A DNA stretch of 64,000 bases, from positions 62,001 through 126,000 of the forward strand of contig CAYREY010000001.1 in the NCBI GenBank assembly GCA_964423405.1, written 5' to 3'. The translations under genes were made by a program, and so were the position numbers. Below the pieces are notes generated by a model, which was given only the letters and a program-made list of their open reading frames with translations, made no database searches and was not told the DNA's origin. Shown piece after piece: positions 34,600 through 44,950 of this stretch (positions are counted from its first letter, which is position 1; each line of letters starts with the position of its first letter). This DNA is from Bog-950 sp964423405. Its GTDB lineage: Bacteria > Bacteroidota > Bacteroidia > Chitinophagales > LD1.

Positions 34600-37167
34600 T
34601 TACCTTAATACGGTAAGCGCCAGCGCTATGCGGCCACCGTAGTAATCTTCATTTTTATGTGAGCCGAACCCGGCTACAAAATCTACGCGCAGTACTTTAA
34701 GAATGTTGGCAATACCTACATCTACCTGTAGCCATTGCTGGCGGGTGGGTGTGTACAGAAAATGGAAACCCACCACTTCATCCAGCTTTAGCTTACGTAT
34801 GCCGGGTATTTTGTTGAACAGAAAACCACCAAAGTGATGCTCTATATGGCCCTCGGCAAAATAGCGGGTAGTACTGTGGCGGTAATAGCGTAGTAAAAAG
34901 AAACCAAGCAGGTCGGTTGTGCCCTGCGTAAAGAAGTTGCCGTAAAAATGCTTGTAGTCGGGGTAGGTTATATTTTTTACATACGGAAAACCGCCGCCGC
35001 CAAAGCGGTAAAAAGTAGTACCAAGTATATTGGTAGGTATGTTACCCTCCAGTTGAGCCTCCAGAAAATCGTAGTTAAGATCGCTATAGCCTTTAATTGG
35101 TATAGCCCGCTTGTAGGTAACCAATAATTCGGGCCACTTAGAGCCGGTACGGAAACGGGCATCGGGACGGGTAATATATTTTTGACCAAACACGAAACGC
35201 ATTTTCACTTCTACCCGCAGTATGTTATGCTCCTGTATATTATAGTTAACCGAGTTGGTTTCGGGCAACTCCATACCATTGCGCGAGTACGAGCCATGTA
35301 CGCTTTTAAAAAAATAGAAGTGGCTCATGTTCTCCAGCGGCATGCGGTGGGCAGCATGCACTATAAATGTGCCGGTGATACCGTTGTACAACTCGCGCGA
35401 GTAGCTTACCCGCCCAAAATACTGCTCAAACAGTTTCATGCGGTTTTGCTTAAACAGCAGGCTTTGCCAGGTGTTGCCAAACTCGGGCTGTGGCTGCACC
35501 TCGTTAAACTGGCTTACATACTTACCACCCGAGATGGTGATAAACTCCTCGTGTATCTGGTTGGTGCGTATGGTAAACTTAGCCATACTATTAAAGTGCC
35601 GGTTACTTAAGCCATAACGGAACCAGGGTTCAAACACCAGCCGTACATCCTTTTCTTTCCATTCTTTGCGTATAGCAAACTTCATTTGAAAAGTTACCCC
35701 CTCTACGGTGTTGTAGTTTACCAGATTAAGTAATGATGGAAAATCTACCTGAATGCGTTTGTACTGTTTACGGAAACTGTAGCCTGTTAGTATAGAAAAG
35801 AAACCCGGCTTATTCAGGTCTTTATCGGTGCTATCTTTAAATTCTTTCGACTCGCGGATAACCTGTATGCTATCCTTTAACTGGTAGTCGGAAACTTCGA
35901 GTTCGGTAAGCGGTACGGGGCGGATGCTGTCCCAATAGGCCTCTTCGCGTTTGTTGGCTTTCTCCTCTACTTTCAATACCTCTTCGCTAAAAATCAGTTT
36001 CTCGGCCTGTTGTTCGGCTTTCTTTATCTGTTTAGCATACTTTTTAGGTGCTTTTACCGAATCGGCTTTTACTATAGCAGCCCTGGCAGCTACCGGAATC
36101 ATACCATTTATATCGTTTACAATGTAGTTTTTAAAAATACCCAGGTAGTAGCCATCGCCTTTTATACCCAGCGCACCACCGTTGGCATCGTAGCGCTGTT
36201 GGGTAGGCAGCCAAATATCGCCAGCCACCGGTACAAAGTACTGGGTTACTTTTAGTGTATCTATATACTGTATGCCGTTGGCTTTAGTAAGGGTCAACTC
36301 TAGCGAGTGTATGTTCCAGTTGTTTTCAATAATACTGAGCACACCGGTAAAGCATGGGTCTGATTTACGCTTTGGTGTAACCAGTATTTTGTTTACAAGG
36401 TACTCTCCCTCTTTATATGCACCCAGCATACGGAAATTGTAATAGAAAAAAGTGTTTTCGGCCAGTGGCGAAATAAATGGGCGCTGCGCTATGAACGGTA
36501 TGGTAATGTTGCGCTCGTAAAAGTTAAAGTAAAAATTCTGGGCAGAGTTAAATGTAAAACCATTGGCACGGCCACTTACCTTAGATGAATACACTACCTC
36601 GCGGAACTTGTTAGGCTTTTTGTAGTACAGTTTAGACTGCGACTCGCTGAGGTACAGGATACCCGAATTTTTAGGCCCGCTAAGCAGGCCACCGGTATTC
36701 AGTTTACGGCCCAGTATACGGTCGGGTGCCTCCAGTATGCGCTGCATGCCTTTTACGTAGGCATCGCAGCTGTAGCTTTCTACTACGTTTAAAAAGTATT
36801 TACGCTTTTGTATGGCTTTGCGGATAACTTCCAGCGCAGGGTCTTCGCTGGCGTTTACCACCACATCGCGTATTTCGTACTGCTGCTCCTCCAGCGTTAC
36901 ATTCAGTTCCAGATCTGCTTTTATGGTTACCGTTTCGGTGTGCTGCTTATAGCCCAGGTGCTGAAAAACCAACTCGTAGGTACCGGCGGGCAGGTCGAAC
37001 TGGTATTGGCCGGCGCCGTTGGCCGAGGTACCATTGCTGGTACCTTTTACATAAATATTGGCATAGCCTATACCTAACTTATTGGGTCCGTACACCACAC
37101 CGTGCACATTAAATGCCCATGCCAGATAAGCCATCGCCACAAAAACCCCGGTTAACAGAAAACGCAT
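34600..37167 (-). CDS. DUF5686 outer-membrane protein with carboxypeptidase-regulatory-like domain
   Basis: Start placed at the ATG at 37167 (MRFLLTGVFVAMAYLAW), which begins a proper signal peptide; the frame is open 24 codons further up. After cleavage comes a carboxypeptidase D regulatory-like beta-sandwich (about 25-110), then the DUF5686 part with ALEVIRKAIQKRKYF near 135, and a C-terminal half of repeated amphipathic strands typical of an outer-membrane beta-barrel, ending in ALALTVLR. Common in Bacteroidota; role unknown, surface or transport suspected. Confidence 0.85.
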   Translation of the reverse strand: MRFLLTGVFVAMAYLAWAFNVHGVVYGPNKLGIGYANIYVKGTSNGTSANGAGQYQFDLPAGTYELVFQHLGYKQHTETVTIKADLELNVTLEEQQYEIRDVVVNASEDPALEVIRKAIQKRKYFLNVVESYSCDAYVKGMQRILEAPDRILGRKLNTGGLLSGPKNSGILYLSESQSKLYYKKPNKFREVVYSSKVSGRANGFTFNSAQNFYFNFYERNITIPFIAQRPFISPLAENTFFYYNFRMLGAYKEGEYLVNKILVTPKRKSDPCFTGVLSIIENNWNIHSLELTLTKANGIQYIDTLKVTQYFVPVAGDIWLPTQQRYDANGGALGIKGDGYYLGIFKNYIVNDINGMIPVAARAAIVKADSVKAPKKYAKQIKKAEQQAEKLIFSEEVLKVEEKANKREEAYWDSIRPVPLTELEVSDYQLKDSIQVIRESKEFKDSTDKDLNKPGFFSILTGYSFRKQYKRIQVDFPSLLNLVNYNTVEGVTFQMKFAIRKEWKEKDVRLVFEPWFRYGLSNRHFNSMAKFTIRTNQIHEEFITISGGKYVSQFNEVQPQPEFGNTWQSLLFKQNRMKLFEQYFGRVSYSRELYNGITGTFIVHAAHRMPLENMSHFYFFKSVHGSYSRNGMELPETNSVNYNIQEHNILRVEVKMRFVFGQKYITRPDARFRTGSKWPELLVTYKRAIPIKGYSDLNYDFLEAQLEGNIPTNILGTTFYRFGGGGFPYVKNITYPDYKHFYGNFFTQGTTDLLGFFLLRYYRHSTTRYFAEGHIEHHFGGFLFNKIPGIRKLKLDEVVGFHFLYTPTRQQWLQVDVGIANILKVLRVDFVAGFGSHKNEDYYGGRIALALTVLR

Positions 37168-37553
37168 GCAGCGATGAAAATAAGAAAATAATGATAGCAT
37201 GGATTGGTGCAGGTGTGTGGTTGGTTGAAAGTACAACAACAGGGGGCCGGGTTTGGTTCAGGCAAATAGTAATGAGCAAAACATTATATAAAAAAAGCAA
37301 TAAGCATACCTGCCCTCAATTGAACTACCACCCTATGCAAACCGGATACCTAAGCTGTAATGAGTGCTTAGCAATTTACAATTCAGCATATTTTTATCAG
37401 CTTACTCAATATGCTAAATACACATTAAATAATATTAAAATAAATAAACCGGGTTAACTAAAACAGGGGTAGGGGTGTTAACATTGATTTTTATAATACA
37501 CTGAAAATAAACAAGTTAAATAAGCAGGGTATTAACATGGTTTTTAAAAGCCC
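37168..37553. other. AT-rich gap with no recognised feature
   Basis: 386 bp between the DUF5686 start and the end of the M1 peptidase, low in GC. No gene, hairpin or promoter pair convinces me; the promoter for DUF5686 presumably lies here. Confidence 0.4.
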
Positions 37554-39227
37554 CTAATTTGTGTTCACCTCTATATACTGTAAATCGGTACGTACTTTAA
37601 AGTCCGTTTCTTTCTTTAGTTTAAGTGTAGTTGTCTGGCCCATAGTAGTAGCGGGCAGTTGCATGGTTTTATTGCCGGTAGTACTAACAATAACCGGCAT
37701 GGCAAAACCGGTGGCATCGGCCTGCCAGTAATAGGTTAACTCATACTCGCCCCTGCGTACCTTTTTAAGCTTGTAATGAAATACGGGTATAGCAGGGTGC
37801 TTCAGGTATTGGGCAAATACGGTGCTTAGCTCTTTACCTGTTTTTTGATTGAAGTACGCCAGCACATCGGTATAGCCAATGTTCTTCATTTTAAAGGTAG
37901 TATCGCACATGCCTTTAATTAAACCCCACCAGCGGGTATCATCGTTTACAATGCTGCGGATGGTATTAAGAAACAAAGCACCTTTAGCATACATATCGCC
38001 ATCGCCCTCTTCGTTTACACCATAGGGGCCTACTATGGGTTCTTTATTACCAATATGTGCCTTGTGTGCGTTGATGTATTTAATGGCAGTGTCTTTACCA
38101 AACATACACTCTACATAAATACTCTCGGTATAGGTACAGAAACTTTCATGTATCCACATATCGGCAATATCGTTGCAGCTTACACTATTACCCCACCACT
38201 CGTGGCCGGTTTCGTGGATAATGATGTAATCAAAATCGAGCCCGATGCGCGAGTAATCGGTACCGGCATAACCGGTCAGGTATTTATTGCCATACGCAAT
38301 AGCCCCCTGATGCTCCATACCTAAGTAGGGGGTTTCTACCAGTGCATAACCATCGTTCCAGAAAGGGTATTTACCCAGGTATTTTTCATAGCACTTCAAC
38401 ATAGGTTTTACCTGCATAAAATGCAGGCGGGCTTTATCCAGGTTATAGCGCATTACATAATAGTTAAGCGGCAGTTTTGTTTTATCATCAGCTATATACT
38501 CATCGCTAAACTCTACATAATCGCCAATGTTAAGTGTAACGTTATAGCTGTTAATGGGGTAGCTTACCAACCAGTTATAAGTGGTAGTGCCATCTTCTTT
38601 TTCACTTGCAGGTTCTTCGCGGCCGTTGCTTACGCAACGCAAACCACCGGGTACATTACAATGTATGCGCATACTGTCGGGTTCATCGCCCAGCCAGTCT
38701 TTACAGGGCCACCAGCTACTGGCACCCATACCCTCGCAGCTAACACCAATCCAGGTATGGCCGTTACGGTCATAGCTCCAGCTAAAGCCGCCATCCCAGG
38801 GGGCACGTTTAGCAACGGTAGGTACGCCGAAATAGTTAACCAGCAACTCGCCGGTGGTACCGGCTTTAACAGTTTCAGGCATCTCCACAAAAATGGCGTT
38901 GTACTCGCGGCGATAGCGAAGCTCTTTACCGCCGGCGGTAATGGCAATCACTTTCATATTATCAAACAAATCCAATTGCAGGGTAGTGAAGTCTTCTACC
39001 GCTTTATACACAATACGGTTGCTGCCGGTAACCGAGCGTTTAACAGTATCTACTTTTACATCCAGTTCGTAGTAGGTAACATCGTAGCAGGTGCGCTCGG
39101 GGCGCAATGAGCCGCGCAGGGTATCGGCACGGGTATATTCCTTTTTCTGATTAATGAGCGACTGGCCCTGTAAGGTCAGCACGCCCAACATACAACTTAC
39201 TATTACTAACAAACTTTGCTTTATCAT
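37554..39227 (-). CDS. M1 family metallopeptidase (aminopeptidase N-like)
   Basis: 557 residues with a signal peptide (about 1-20). The zinc site HETGH (338-342) with the third ligand E361 in WIHESFCTYTE is the gluzincin motif, and GMEHQGAIAYGN (303 on) is the substrate-anchoring GxMEN equivalent, with His in place of Asn. A short C-terminal beta domain follows. Exported, so it probably trims peptides in the periplasm or outside the cell. It lacks the large C-terminal ERAP domain of full M1 enzymes. Confidence 0.93.
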   Translation of the reverse strand: MIKQSLLVIVSCMLGVLTLQGQSLINQKKEYTRADTLRGSLRPERTCYDVTYYELDVKVDTVKRSVTGSNRIVYKAVEDFTTLQLDLFDNMKVIAITAGGKELRYRREYNAIFVEMPETVKAGTTGELLVNYFGVPTVAKRAPWDGGFSWSYDRNGHTWIGVSCEGMGASSWWPCKDWLGDEPDSMRIHCNVPGGLRCVSNGREEPASEKEDGTTTYNWLVSYPINSYNVTLNIGDYVEFSDEYIADDKTKLPLNYYVMRYNLDKARLHFMQVKPMLKCYEKYLGKYPFWNDGYALVETPYLGMEHQGAIAYGNKYLTGYAGTDYSRIGLDFDYIIIHETGHEWWGNSVSCNDIADMWIHESFCTYTESIYVECMFGKDTAIKYINAHKAHIGNKEPIVGPYGVNEEGDGDMYAKGALFLNTIRSIVNDDTRWWGLIKGMCDTTFKMKNIGYTDVLAYFNQKTGKELSTVFAQYLKHPAIPVFHYKLKKVRRGEYELTYYWQADATGFAMPVIVSTTGNKTMQLPATTMGQTTTLKLKKETDFKVRTDLQYIEVNTN

Positions 39228-39315
39228 AAACTATGTGTTGGCTATAATTGTTTAATAATCCGAAATTGAAATAAATTGCCGACTTATTCGTGTTAAGGTA
39301 AACTGAATTGACAAC

Positions 39316-40548
39316 ATGTTGAAGCCAATCATCTTTTTTAGTATTGTTTTAACCATCTACAGCGCTATAGAGTACTACGGGTGGCAGGCCATCCGTACGG
39401 CGTTTCAACCGCAAAATATCAACCGAGCCAAGTGGCTGTACTGGGGTATCAGCATCGCGCTTTTTTTATTGTTTACCACCTACCGGCCTTTTTTATATAA
39501 GGTAATGCCCAAAACACTGGCTACGTATTTTGGCGTGCTATTCATCACTATATTTTTGGCCAAGCTGGTTGTAATGCTGTTTCTGTTTCCCGAAGATATT
39601 TCAAGGTTCTTTAAATTTTTATCGGGTAAACTATCGGGTACGCCAAGCGATGCGGCGGGAATGTCGCGCAATGAGTTTTTGAGCAAGCTGGCGCTGGGCG
39701 CGGCTACCATACCGGCTGTAACCATGTTGTATGGTGTAGTGGCTAATGCATATAATTATCAGTTTCGCAGGGTAACCATTAAGTTTCCCAACCTGCCCGA
39801 TGCCTTTAATGGTTTTAAGATTATACAGCTATCGGATATACACAGCGGCAGCTTTACCAAAACCGAGCCGATAGAAAAAGTAATTAAACAGATAAACGCT
39901 GCCAATGCCGACCTGATATTATTTACCGGCGACCTGGTAAACAATGTAGCCAGCGAGATGGAGCCGTTTATGAATGTGTTCAACAAGCTGGAGGCAAAGC
40001 ATGGTGTAATGTCGGTAACCGGTAACCACGATTATGGCGACTATGTAACCTGGGATAATGACGATGAGAAAAAAGAAAACTTTAAGCGCTTTATAGCCAC
40101 ACATAAAGAACTTGGCTGGGACCTGTTGTTGAACGAGCACCGGGTAATTGAACGCAATGGACAGAAGATTGCCGTAATAGGTATAGAAAACTGGGGCGGG
40201 GGTAATTTTTCGAAGTATGGTAAGTTTGAAGAGGCCTACAAAAATACAGGCGATATACCGTTTAAGATACTGATGAGCCATGACCCCAGCAGTTGGGATA
40301 AACGCGTAAAACAGGAATACCCCGATACCGACCTTACCTTTAGCGGGCACACCCACGGGGCACAATTTGGTGTAGAAAACAAATGGCTGAAATGGAGCCC
40401 ATCGCAATACATTTACAAGCAATGGGCGGGGCTGTATAATGATGGCAAGCAGTACCTGTATGTAAACCGCGGATTTGGTTTTCTGTTTTACCCGGGCCGT
40501 ATAGGTATACTACCCGAGGTGGCAGAGATAACACTGGTGAAGGGGTAA
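39316..40548 (+). CDS. Membrane-anchored metallophosphoesterase
   Basis: 410 residues: about four N-terminal membrane spans (to about 150), then a calcineurin-type phosphoesterase domain with all metal-binding motifs, QLSDIHSGS, TGDLVNN, GNHDYGD, SHDP and SGHTHGAQFG. This resembles YkuE/YaeI-type enzymes that act on envelope lipids or nucleotides. Substrate not predictable. Divergent from the M1 peptidase. Confidence 0.92.
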   Translation: MLKPIIFFSIVLTIYSAIEYYGWQAIRTAFQPQNINRAKWLYWGISIALFLLFTTYRPFLYKVMPKTLATYFGVLFITIFLAKLVVMLFLFPEDISRFFKFLSGKLSGTPSDAAGMSRNEFLSKLALGAATIPAVTMLYGVVANAYNYQFRRVTIKFPNLPDAFNGFKIIQLSDIHSGSFTKTEPIEKVIKQINAANADLILFTGDLVNNVASEMEPFMNVFNKLEAKHGVMSVTGNHDYGDYVTWDNDDEKKENFKRFIATHKELGWDLLLNEHRVIERNGQKIAVIGIENWGGGNFSKYGKFEEAYKNTGDIPFKILMSHDPSSWDKRVKQEYPDTDLTFSGHTHGAQFGVENKWLKWSPSQYIYKQWAGLYNDGKQYLYVNRGFGFLFYPGRIGILPEVAEITLVKG

Positions 40549-40566
40549 ACTGCCATTACTTTAAGT

Positions 40567-40640
40567 TAAGCACCACCTCGTCTCGCTTCGCTCGACCACC
40601 TCCTCCTTAAAATGCCGCCGTGTTGCGGCGAAGGAGGAGA
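40567..40640 (+). repeat. Dispersed palindromic repeat, copy B
   Basis: Same architecture as copy A at 541-615 but on the opposite strand: CACCACCTCGTCTCGC, then the hairpin CTCCTCCTT (9 bp) / AAGGAGGAG with inner GCCGC/GCGGC. It lies between the metallophosphoesterase and epimerase genes. Confidence 0.75.
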
Positions 40641-40721
40641 GCTAAAAACCAAATACAGCTTAACTTAACGTTATTGCGTAAAAGTGAGACATTAACGGAC
40701 AAAGCCAACAACAATAAACAG

Positions 40722-41384
40722 ATGAAAATAAGAGCAATAATAACCGGCACCACCGGCATGGTGGGCGAAGGTGTAATGCACGAATGCCTTAACAACCCGA
40801 ATGTAGAAGAGGTGCTTATAATTAACCGCAGGCCATCGGGTTTTAGCCACCCTAAGCTTAAAGAGGTAGTGCACGCCAACTTTATGGACCTTAGCCCTGT
40901 AGCAACGCAACTGAAAGGGTACAACGCCTGCTATTTTTGCCTGGGTGTATCATCGGTAGGTATGAGCGATGAAGACTACTACCGCAACACCTATGAACTA
41001 ACCATACACTTTGCGCAAACAGTGCTTAAACAAAACCCGGAGGGCGTAACGTTTTGTTACGTATCGGGTTCAGGTACCGATAGTACAGAGAAAGGCCGCC
41101 TGGGCTGGGCCAGGGTAAAAGGCAAAACCGAAAATGAACTGTTGCGCATGGGCTTTAAGCAGGCGTTTATGTTCCGCCCCGGTTATATGCAGCCTACACC
41201 GGGATTGAAAAATGCTTTATCGGGTTACAAATACATAGGCTGGCTGTACCCGGTACTGAAAGTAATAGCCCCCAACAGTGTGTCTACACTTAAAGTAGTG
41301 GGCGATGCTATGATTAATGTAACGTTACGCGGCTTTGCTAAAAACATACTGGAGGTAGCCGATATTAAGGCAGCCGGTAAGTAA
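40722..41384 (+). CDS. NAD(P)-dependent epimerase/atypical SDR
   Basis: Start chosen at the ATG at 40722 (MKIRAIITGTTGMVGEG); the frame is open upstream across repeat copy B, which is not coding. The 220-residue protein has the dinucleotide-binding TGTTGMVG loop (8-15), a CYFCLGVSSVGM turn and YVSGSGTDSTEKGR, an atypical short-chain dehydrogenase layout with no clear YxxxK pair. Substrate unknown. Confidence 0.85.
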   Translation: MKIRAIITGTTGMVGEGVMHECLNNPNVEEVLIINRRPSGFSHPKLKEVVHANFMDLSPVATQLKGYNACYFCLGVSSVGMSDEDYYRNTYELTIHFAQTVLKQNPEGVTFCYVSGSGTDSTEKGRLGWARVKGKTENELLRMGFKQAFMFRPGYMQPTPGLKNALSGYKYIGWLYPVLKVIAPNSVSTLKVVGDAMINVTLRGFAKNILEVADIKAAGK

Positions 41385-41417
41385 CATTGCCTTACTTTTA
41401 CCATCTTCGCGCGCGGT

Positions 41418-42308
41418 TTGAAAAACGTGCCACTACCCTTTACTGCCGGTATCCGTTACATGCTGCTAAGCACCCTAAGCTTTGCAGTAATGAATGTGTT
41501 TATTAAAAAGGTGAGCAACATACCTGCTATGGAGGTAGTTTTCTTCCGCTGTACGGTATCTATGCTGATGTGCTTTTACATTATATGGCAGGATAAGGCC
41601 GACTGGAAAGGCAGCAACCGCAAGCTACTGTTAGCCCGTGGTATATTTGGCACCATAGCCCTTTACACGTTTTTTATTACGCTACAGCAAATACCGCTGG
41701 GTACAGCAGTTACCATACAGTACCTCTCTCCTATCTTTACTACTATCATAGCTATATTCTGGTTGCAGGAGAAAGTAAAGCCGCTGCAATGGTTGTTCTT
41801 TTTATTATCGTTTGCCGGCGTGCTGGTTATTAAAGGGTTCGATAGCCGGATATCGTTGAGTATGCTGGCAGTAGGTATTACATCGGCGCTGGCATCGGGC
41901 TTTGCCTATAATATGGTGCGCAGCCTTAAAGCGAAAGAACATACTATGGTGGTGGTGCTGCACTTTCAGTTAATTGGTGCAGCTACCGGTTTGGTGTTTA
42001 CACTGTTTAACTGGAAAACCCCACAGGGTTGGGAGTGGTTTTATCTGATAATGATTGGCGTGTGTACACAACTGGGGCAGGTTAACCTGACCAAGGCGTT
42101 GCAGAGCGAAAAAATGGCCAACGTAACTATCTTCAACTACCTGGGCATACTATATGCACTGGGCTTTGGCTTTATACTGTTTGGCGAGCACTACGGCGGG
42201 CTTACCCTTTGGGGTATAGCATTGGTTTTGGCAGGTGTGCTATTAAACTATTTTTACCAGCAGAAAGAACACCAAGCCGAAGAAGACTTAACTACTGTAG
42301 AAGAATGA
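41418..42308 (+). CDS. EamA/DMT family transporter
   Basis: 296 residues, ten predicted membrane spans in two five-span halves, with the typical LGTAVTIQYLSPIFTTIIAIFWLQEK segment. Member of the drug/metabolite exporter superfamily; substrate unknown. The frame starts at TTG (41418); an ATG at 41460 is an alternative that would shorten the first loop. Its stop codon overlaps the start of the next gene (ATGA), so the two are coupled. Confidence 0.9.
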   Translation: MKNVPLPFTAGIRYMLLSTLSFAVMNVFIKKVSNIPAMEVVFFRCTVSMLMCFYIIWQDKADWKGSNRKLLLARGIFGTIALYTFFITLQQIPLGTAVTIQYLSPIFTTIIAIFWLQEKVKPLQWLFFLLSFAGVLVIKGFDSRISLSMLAVGITSALASGFAYNMVRSLKAKEHTMVVVLHFQLIGAATGLVFTLFNWKTPQGWEWFYLIMIGVCTQLGQVNLTKALQSEKMANVTIFNYLGILYALGFGFILFGEHYGGLTLWGIALVLAGVLLNYFYQQKEHQAEEDLTTVEE

Positions 42309-43639
42309 GCCAGCCGCACACCTACCCCGAAGCATTTTTGCACCGCCTTAAAAATATACTGGGCGATAGCTTTGATGCTTTTATAGAAAGTCTGAACGGG
42401 GCCTCTCCTACCTCGGTGCGCTTAAACCCTTACAAACCTGCCGGTGTATTTAGCAATGAAGAACCGGTAAGCTGGTGCAGCAACGGGCGCTACCTGGCCG
42501 AGCGGCCTTCGTTTACCTTCGACCCGTTGTTTCACGCAGGGGCCTATTATGTGCAGGAGGCCAGCAGTATGTTTGTAGAGCAGGCCTGGCTAGCTACCGG
42601 TGCCGGCAACCAACCGGTGCGCGTGCTTGATTTATGTGCAGCCCCGGGCGGCAAATCTACCCACCTGTTATCGTTGATGAGCAGCGACAGCCTGCTGGTG
42701 TGTAACGAAATAATACCTAACCGCAATAAAATATTGCAGCAGAATATAGTAAAGTGGGGTACGGCCAATTGCGTTATCACCCAAAACAAACCGGCAGATT
42801 TTGCAGCCCTTGCCAACTGGTTTGATATAGTGCTGGTAGATGCGCCGTGCAGTGGCGAAGGACTTTTTAGAAAAGATAAAGATGCCATAGATGAATGGAG
42901 CGAACGCAATGTAGAGTTATGCGCTACCCGACAAACCGAGATACTGGAATATGCTACCATGGCACTAAAGCCGGGTGGTTATTTAATATACAGCACCTGC
43001 ACCTACGAACCGGCTGAAAACGACAACCAGATTGGCCGGTTGGGTATGAGAACAATAGAATTAAACGCGGGGGTATTAGAGGCTGGAGTTACTAAAACAG
43101 AATACGGCTACCAATTTTATCCGCACAAAACCAAAGGCGAAGGGTTCTATCTATCGCTGCAACAAAAACAAGGAGCCGATAGCCCGTACCGGCAACCGGT
43201 AGCTGCTGCGGCAAAAACCAATAAGCAATATGCCGATATACTGGAGCAATACCTGGAGCAGCCCGAAGCCTTTACCCCTTATGTAAAAAACGATATGTTG
43301 TTTGCGCTGCCGCTGCATATAGCCAACGATTTTGATTATATGCAGAAGAATTTTTACCTGCGCCACTCGGGTATATTTATGGGCACGCTAAAGGGAAAAG
43401 ATTTTTTACCATCGCACGATTTGGCCCTGAGCATACACCTGAAAAAAGGTTTACCAACGGTGGAAGTAATACACGATGAAGCCATAGCTTACCTGCGCTG
43501 CGAAACACCTAAACTACCCACCACGCAAACCGGCTGGATGCTGGTAACACACCAGCAACACCCACTGGGCTGGATAAAAGCTATGCCCGGCAGGTATAAC
43601 AATTACTTTCCCAAAGAGTGGAGAATACTAAAGAGATAA
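42305..43639 (+). CDS. RsmF-like 16S rRNA m5C methyltransferase (RsmB/NOP family)
   Basis: 444 residues from the ATG at 42305, which overlaps the stop of the EamA gene. SAM motif CAAPGGKS (111-118), catalytic cysteines in DAPCSGEG (C182) and STCTYEP (C232), then a C-terminal PUA-like RNA-binding domain (about 300-444) as in RsmF/YebU. It methylates rRNA cytosine C5, position by analogy with C1407. The open frame upstream of 42305 is an overlap, not an extension. Confidence 0.9.
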   Translation: MSQPHTYPEAFLHRLKNILGDSFDAFIESLNGASPTSVRLNPYKPAGVFSNEEPVSWCSNGRYLAERPSFTFDPLFHAGAYYVQEASSMFVEQAWLATGAGNQPVRVLDLCAAPGGKSTHLLSLMSSDSLLVCNEIIPNRNKILQQNIVKWGTANCVITQNKPADFAALANWFDIVLVDAPCSGEGLFRKDKDAIDEWSERNVELCATRQTEILEYATMALKPGGYLIYSTCTYEPAENDNQIGRLGMRTIELNAGVLEAGVTKTEYGYQFYPHKTKGEGFYLSLQQKQGADSPYRQPVAAAAKTNKQYADILEQYLEQPEAFTPYVKNDMLFALPLHIANDFDYMQKNFYLRHSGIFMGTLKGKDFLPSHDLALSIHLKKGLPTVEVIHDEAIAYLRCETPKLPTTQTGWMLVTHQQHPLGWIKAMPGRYNNYFPKEWRILKR

Positions 43640-43649
43640 ATACCGGCCT

Positions 43650-43697
43650 CACCCTAAATGCCTCTCCAAAAGAGAGGGACTTTAACAGCCAATACAA
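43650..43697 (+). repeat. GGGACTTTAACAGCC element, copy 1 (upstream of rlmI)
   Basis: CACCCTAAATGCCTCTCC-aaaa-GAGAGGGACTTTAACAGCC, a small hairpin (CCTCTC/GAGAGG) followed by a conserved tail. A directly repeated relative sits downstream of rlmI at 44951. Confidence 0.6.
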
Positions 43698-43733
43698 TAA
43701 ATTTCACTAACCTTTGCCCATTAAATACAAGCT

Positions 43734-44942
43734 ATGTCGAAGTACCCGGCCCTTATACTGCATAAAAACAAAACACAAGCCGTTAAACGTTTTCACCCCT
43801 GGGTGTTTTCGGGGGCGGTAAAACAACGGGAAGGCAACCCTAACCAGGGCGATGTGGTAGAGATATACTCAGAAACAGGTGAATACCTGGGCATAGGCCA
43901 CTTTGGTACCGGCAGTGTGAGCGCGCGTATTTTTTCGTTTGAAAAAGTAACCTCGCTGGAAGAACTGTGGCGGCAGAAACTGATGAATGCCTTTATGTTG
44001 CGCCGCAACATAGGCCTTACCGAAAGCAAAACAACCAATGCCTACCGGCTGGTAAATGCCGAGGGCGATGGGCTGCCGGGACTGATAATAGACTGGTATA
44101 ACGGCACGGCTGTAATACAATGCCACAGCAAAGCCATGCACGCCGAAAAGGATAAGTTTGTAGAGATATTGAAAAAAGGCTACGGCGACCGGATACATGC
44201 AGTGTATGATAAAAGTACCGCCTCTATGCACCACAAACCCGGCAGCGAGGGCGATGCTGCTGCCGGTGCCAAACAAACCGATGGCTACCTGTGGGGCACA
44301 CCACAGGAAAGGGTGGCGCTGGAAAACAACCACAAGTTTGCCATTGACTGGGTACAGGGCCAGAAAACAGGTTTCTTTATAGACCAGCGCGATAACCGGC
44401 AACTGCTTAGCCAGTACGCGCATGGCAAAAAGGTATTAAACACGTTTTGCTACTCGGGCGGGTTTTCGGTATATGCCTTGCAGGCAGGGGCCAGCCTGGT
44501 GCACTCGGTAGATAGTTCGGCCAAAGCTATAGACCTGACAAATGAAAACGTTAAACTAAACCAGTTGACGGGCACACATCAAGCCTATGCCGAAGATGTG
44601 TTTGACTTTATGCGCGCCTCAGATGAAGCGTATGATGTAGTGGTATTAGACCCGCCGGCATTTGCCAAGGGGCAATCGGCCAGGCACCATGCCATACAGG
44701 CGTATACCAGGCTTAACCAGGCAGCTTTCCGCAAAATCAAGAAAGGGGGTATTGTGTTTACATTCTCCTGCTCGCAGGTGGTGGACCGCGAAATGTTTAC
44801 CGGCGCTGTTACTTCGGCCGCTATCGAATCTAAACGCAACATAAAGGTGCTGCACCACCTATCGCAGCCGGCCGACCACCCGGTAAGTATATTTAACCCT
44901 GAAGGTTTGTACCTGAAAGGAATGGTAGTGTATGTAGAATAG
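43734..44942 (+). CDS. rlmI: RlmI-like 23S rRNA m5C methyltransferase
   Basis: 402 residues: N-terminal PUA domain (HPWVFSGAVKQREGNPNQGD at about 21, then HFGTGSVSARIFS), a central EEHEAD-like segment and a C-terminal Rossmann methyltransferase with KTGFFIDQRDNR, VLNTFCYSGGFSVYA and VLDPPAFAKGQS. In E. coli RlmI methylates 23S C1962. It is flanked on both sides by direct copies of a hairpin element. Confidence 0.88.
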   Translation: MSKYPALILHKNKTQAVKRFHPWVFSGAVKQREGNPNQGDVVEIYSETGEYLGIGHFGTGSVSARIFSFEKVTSLEELWRQKLMNAFMLRRNIGLTESKTTNAYRLVNAEGDGLPGLIIDWYNGTAVIQCHSKAMHAEKDKFVEILKKGYGDRIHAVYDKSTASMHHKPGSEGDAAAGAKQTDGYLWGTPQERVALENNHKFAIDWVQGQKTGFFIDQRDNRQLLSQYAHGKKVLNTFCYSGGFSVYALQAGASLVHSVDSSAKAIDLTNENVKLNQLTGTHQAYAEDVFDFMRASDEAYDVVVLDPPAFAKGQSARHHAIQAYTRLNQAAFRKIKKGGIVFTFSCSQVVDREMFTGAVTSAAIESKRNIKVLHHLSQPADHPVSIFNPEGLYLKGMVVYVE

Positions 44943-44950
44943 TAGTAGCG

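Noticed and set aside
41418..42308. A plus-strand extension of the RsmF-like gene 32 codons upstream into the EamA gene
   Set aside because: The upstream residues are not family-like and the ATGA overlap at 42305 is a standard coupled start.
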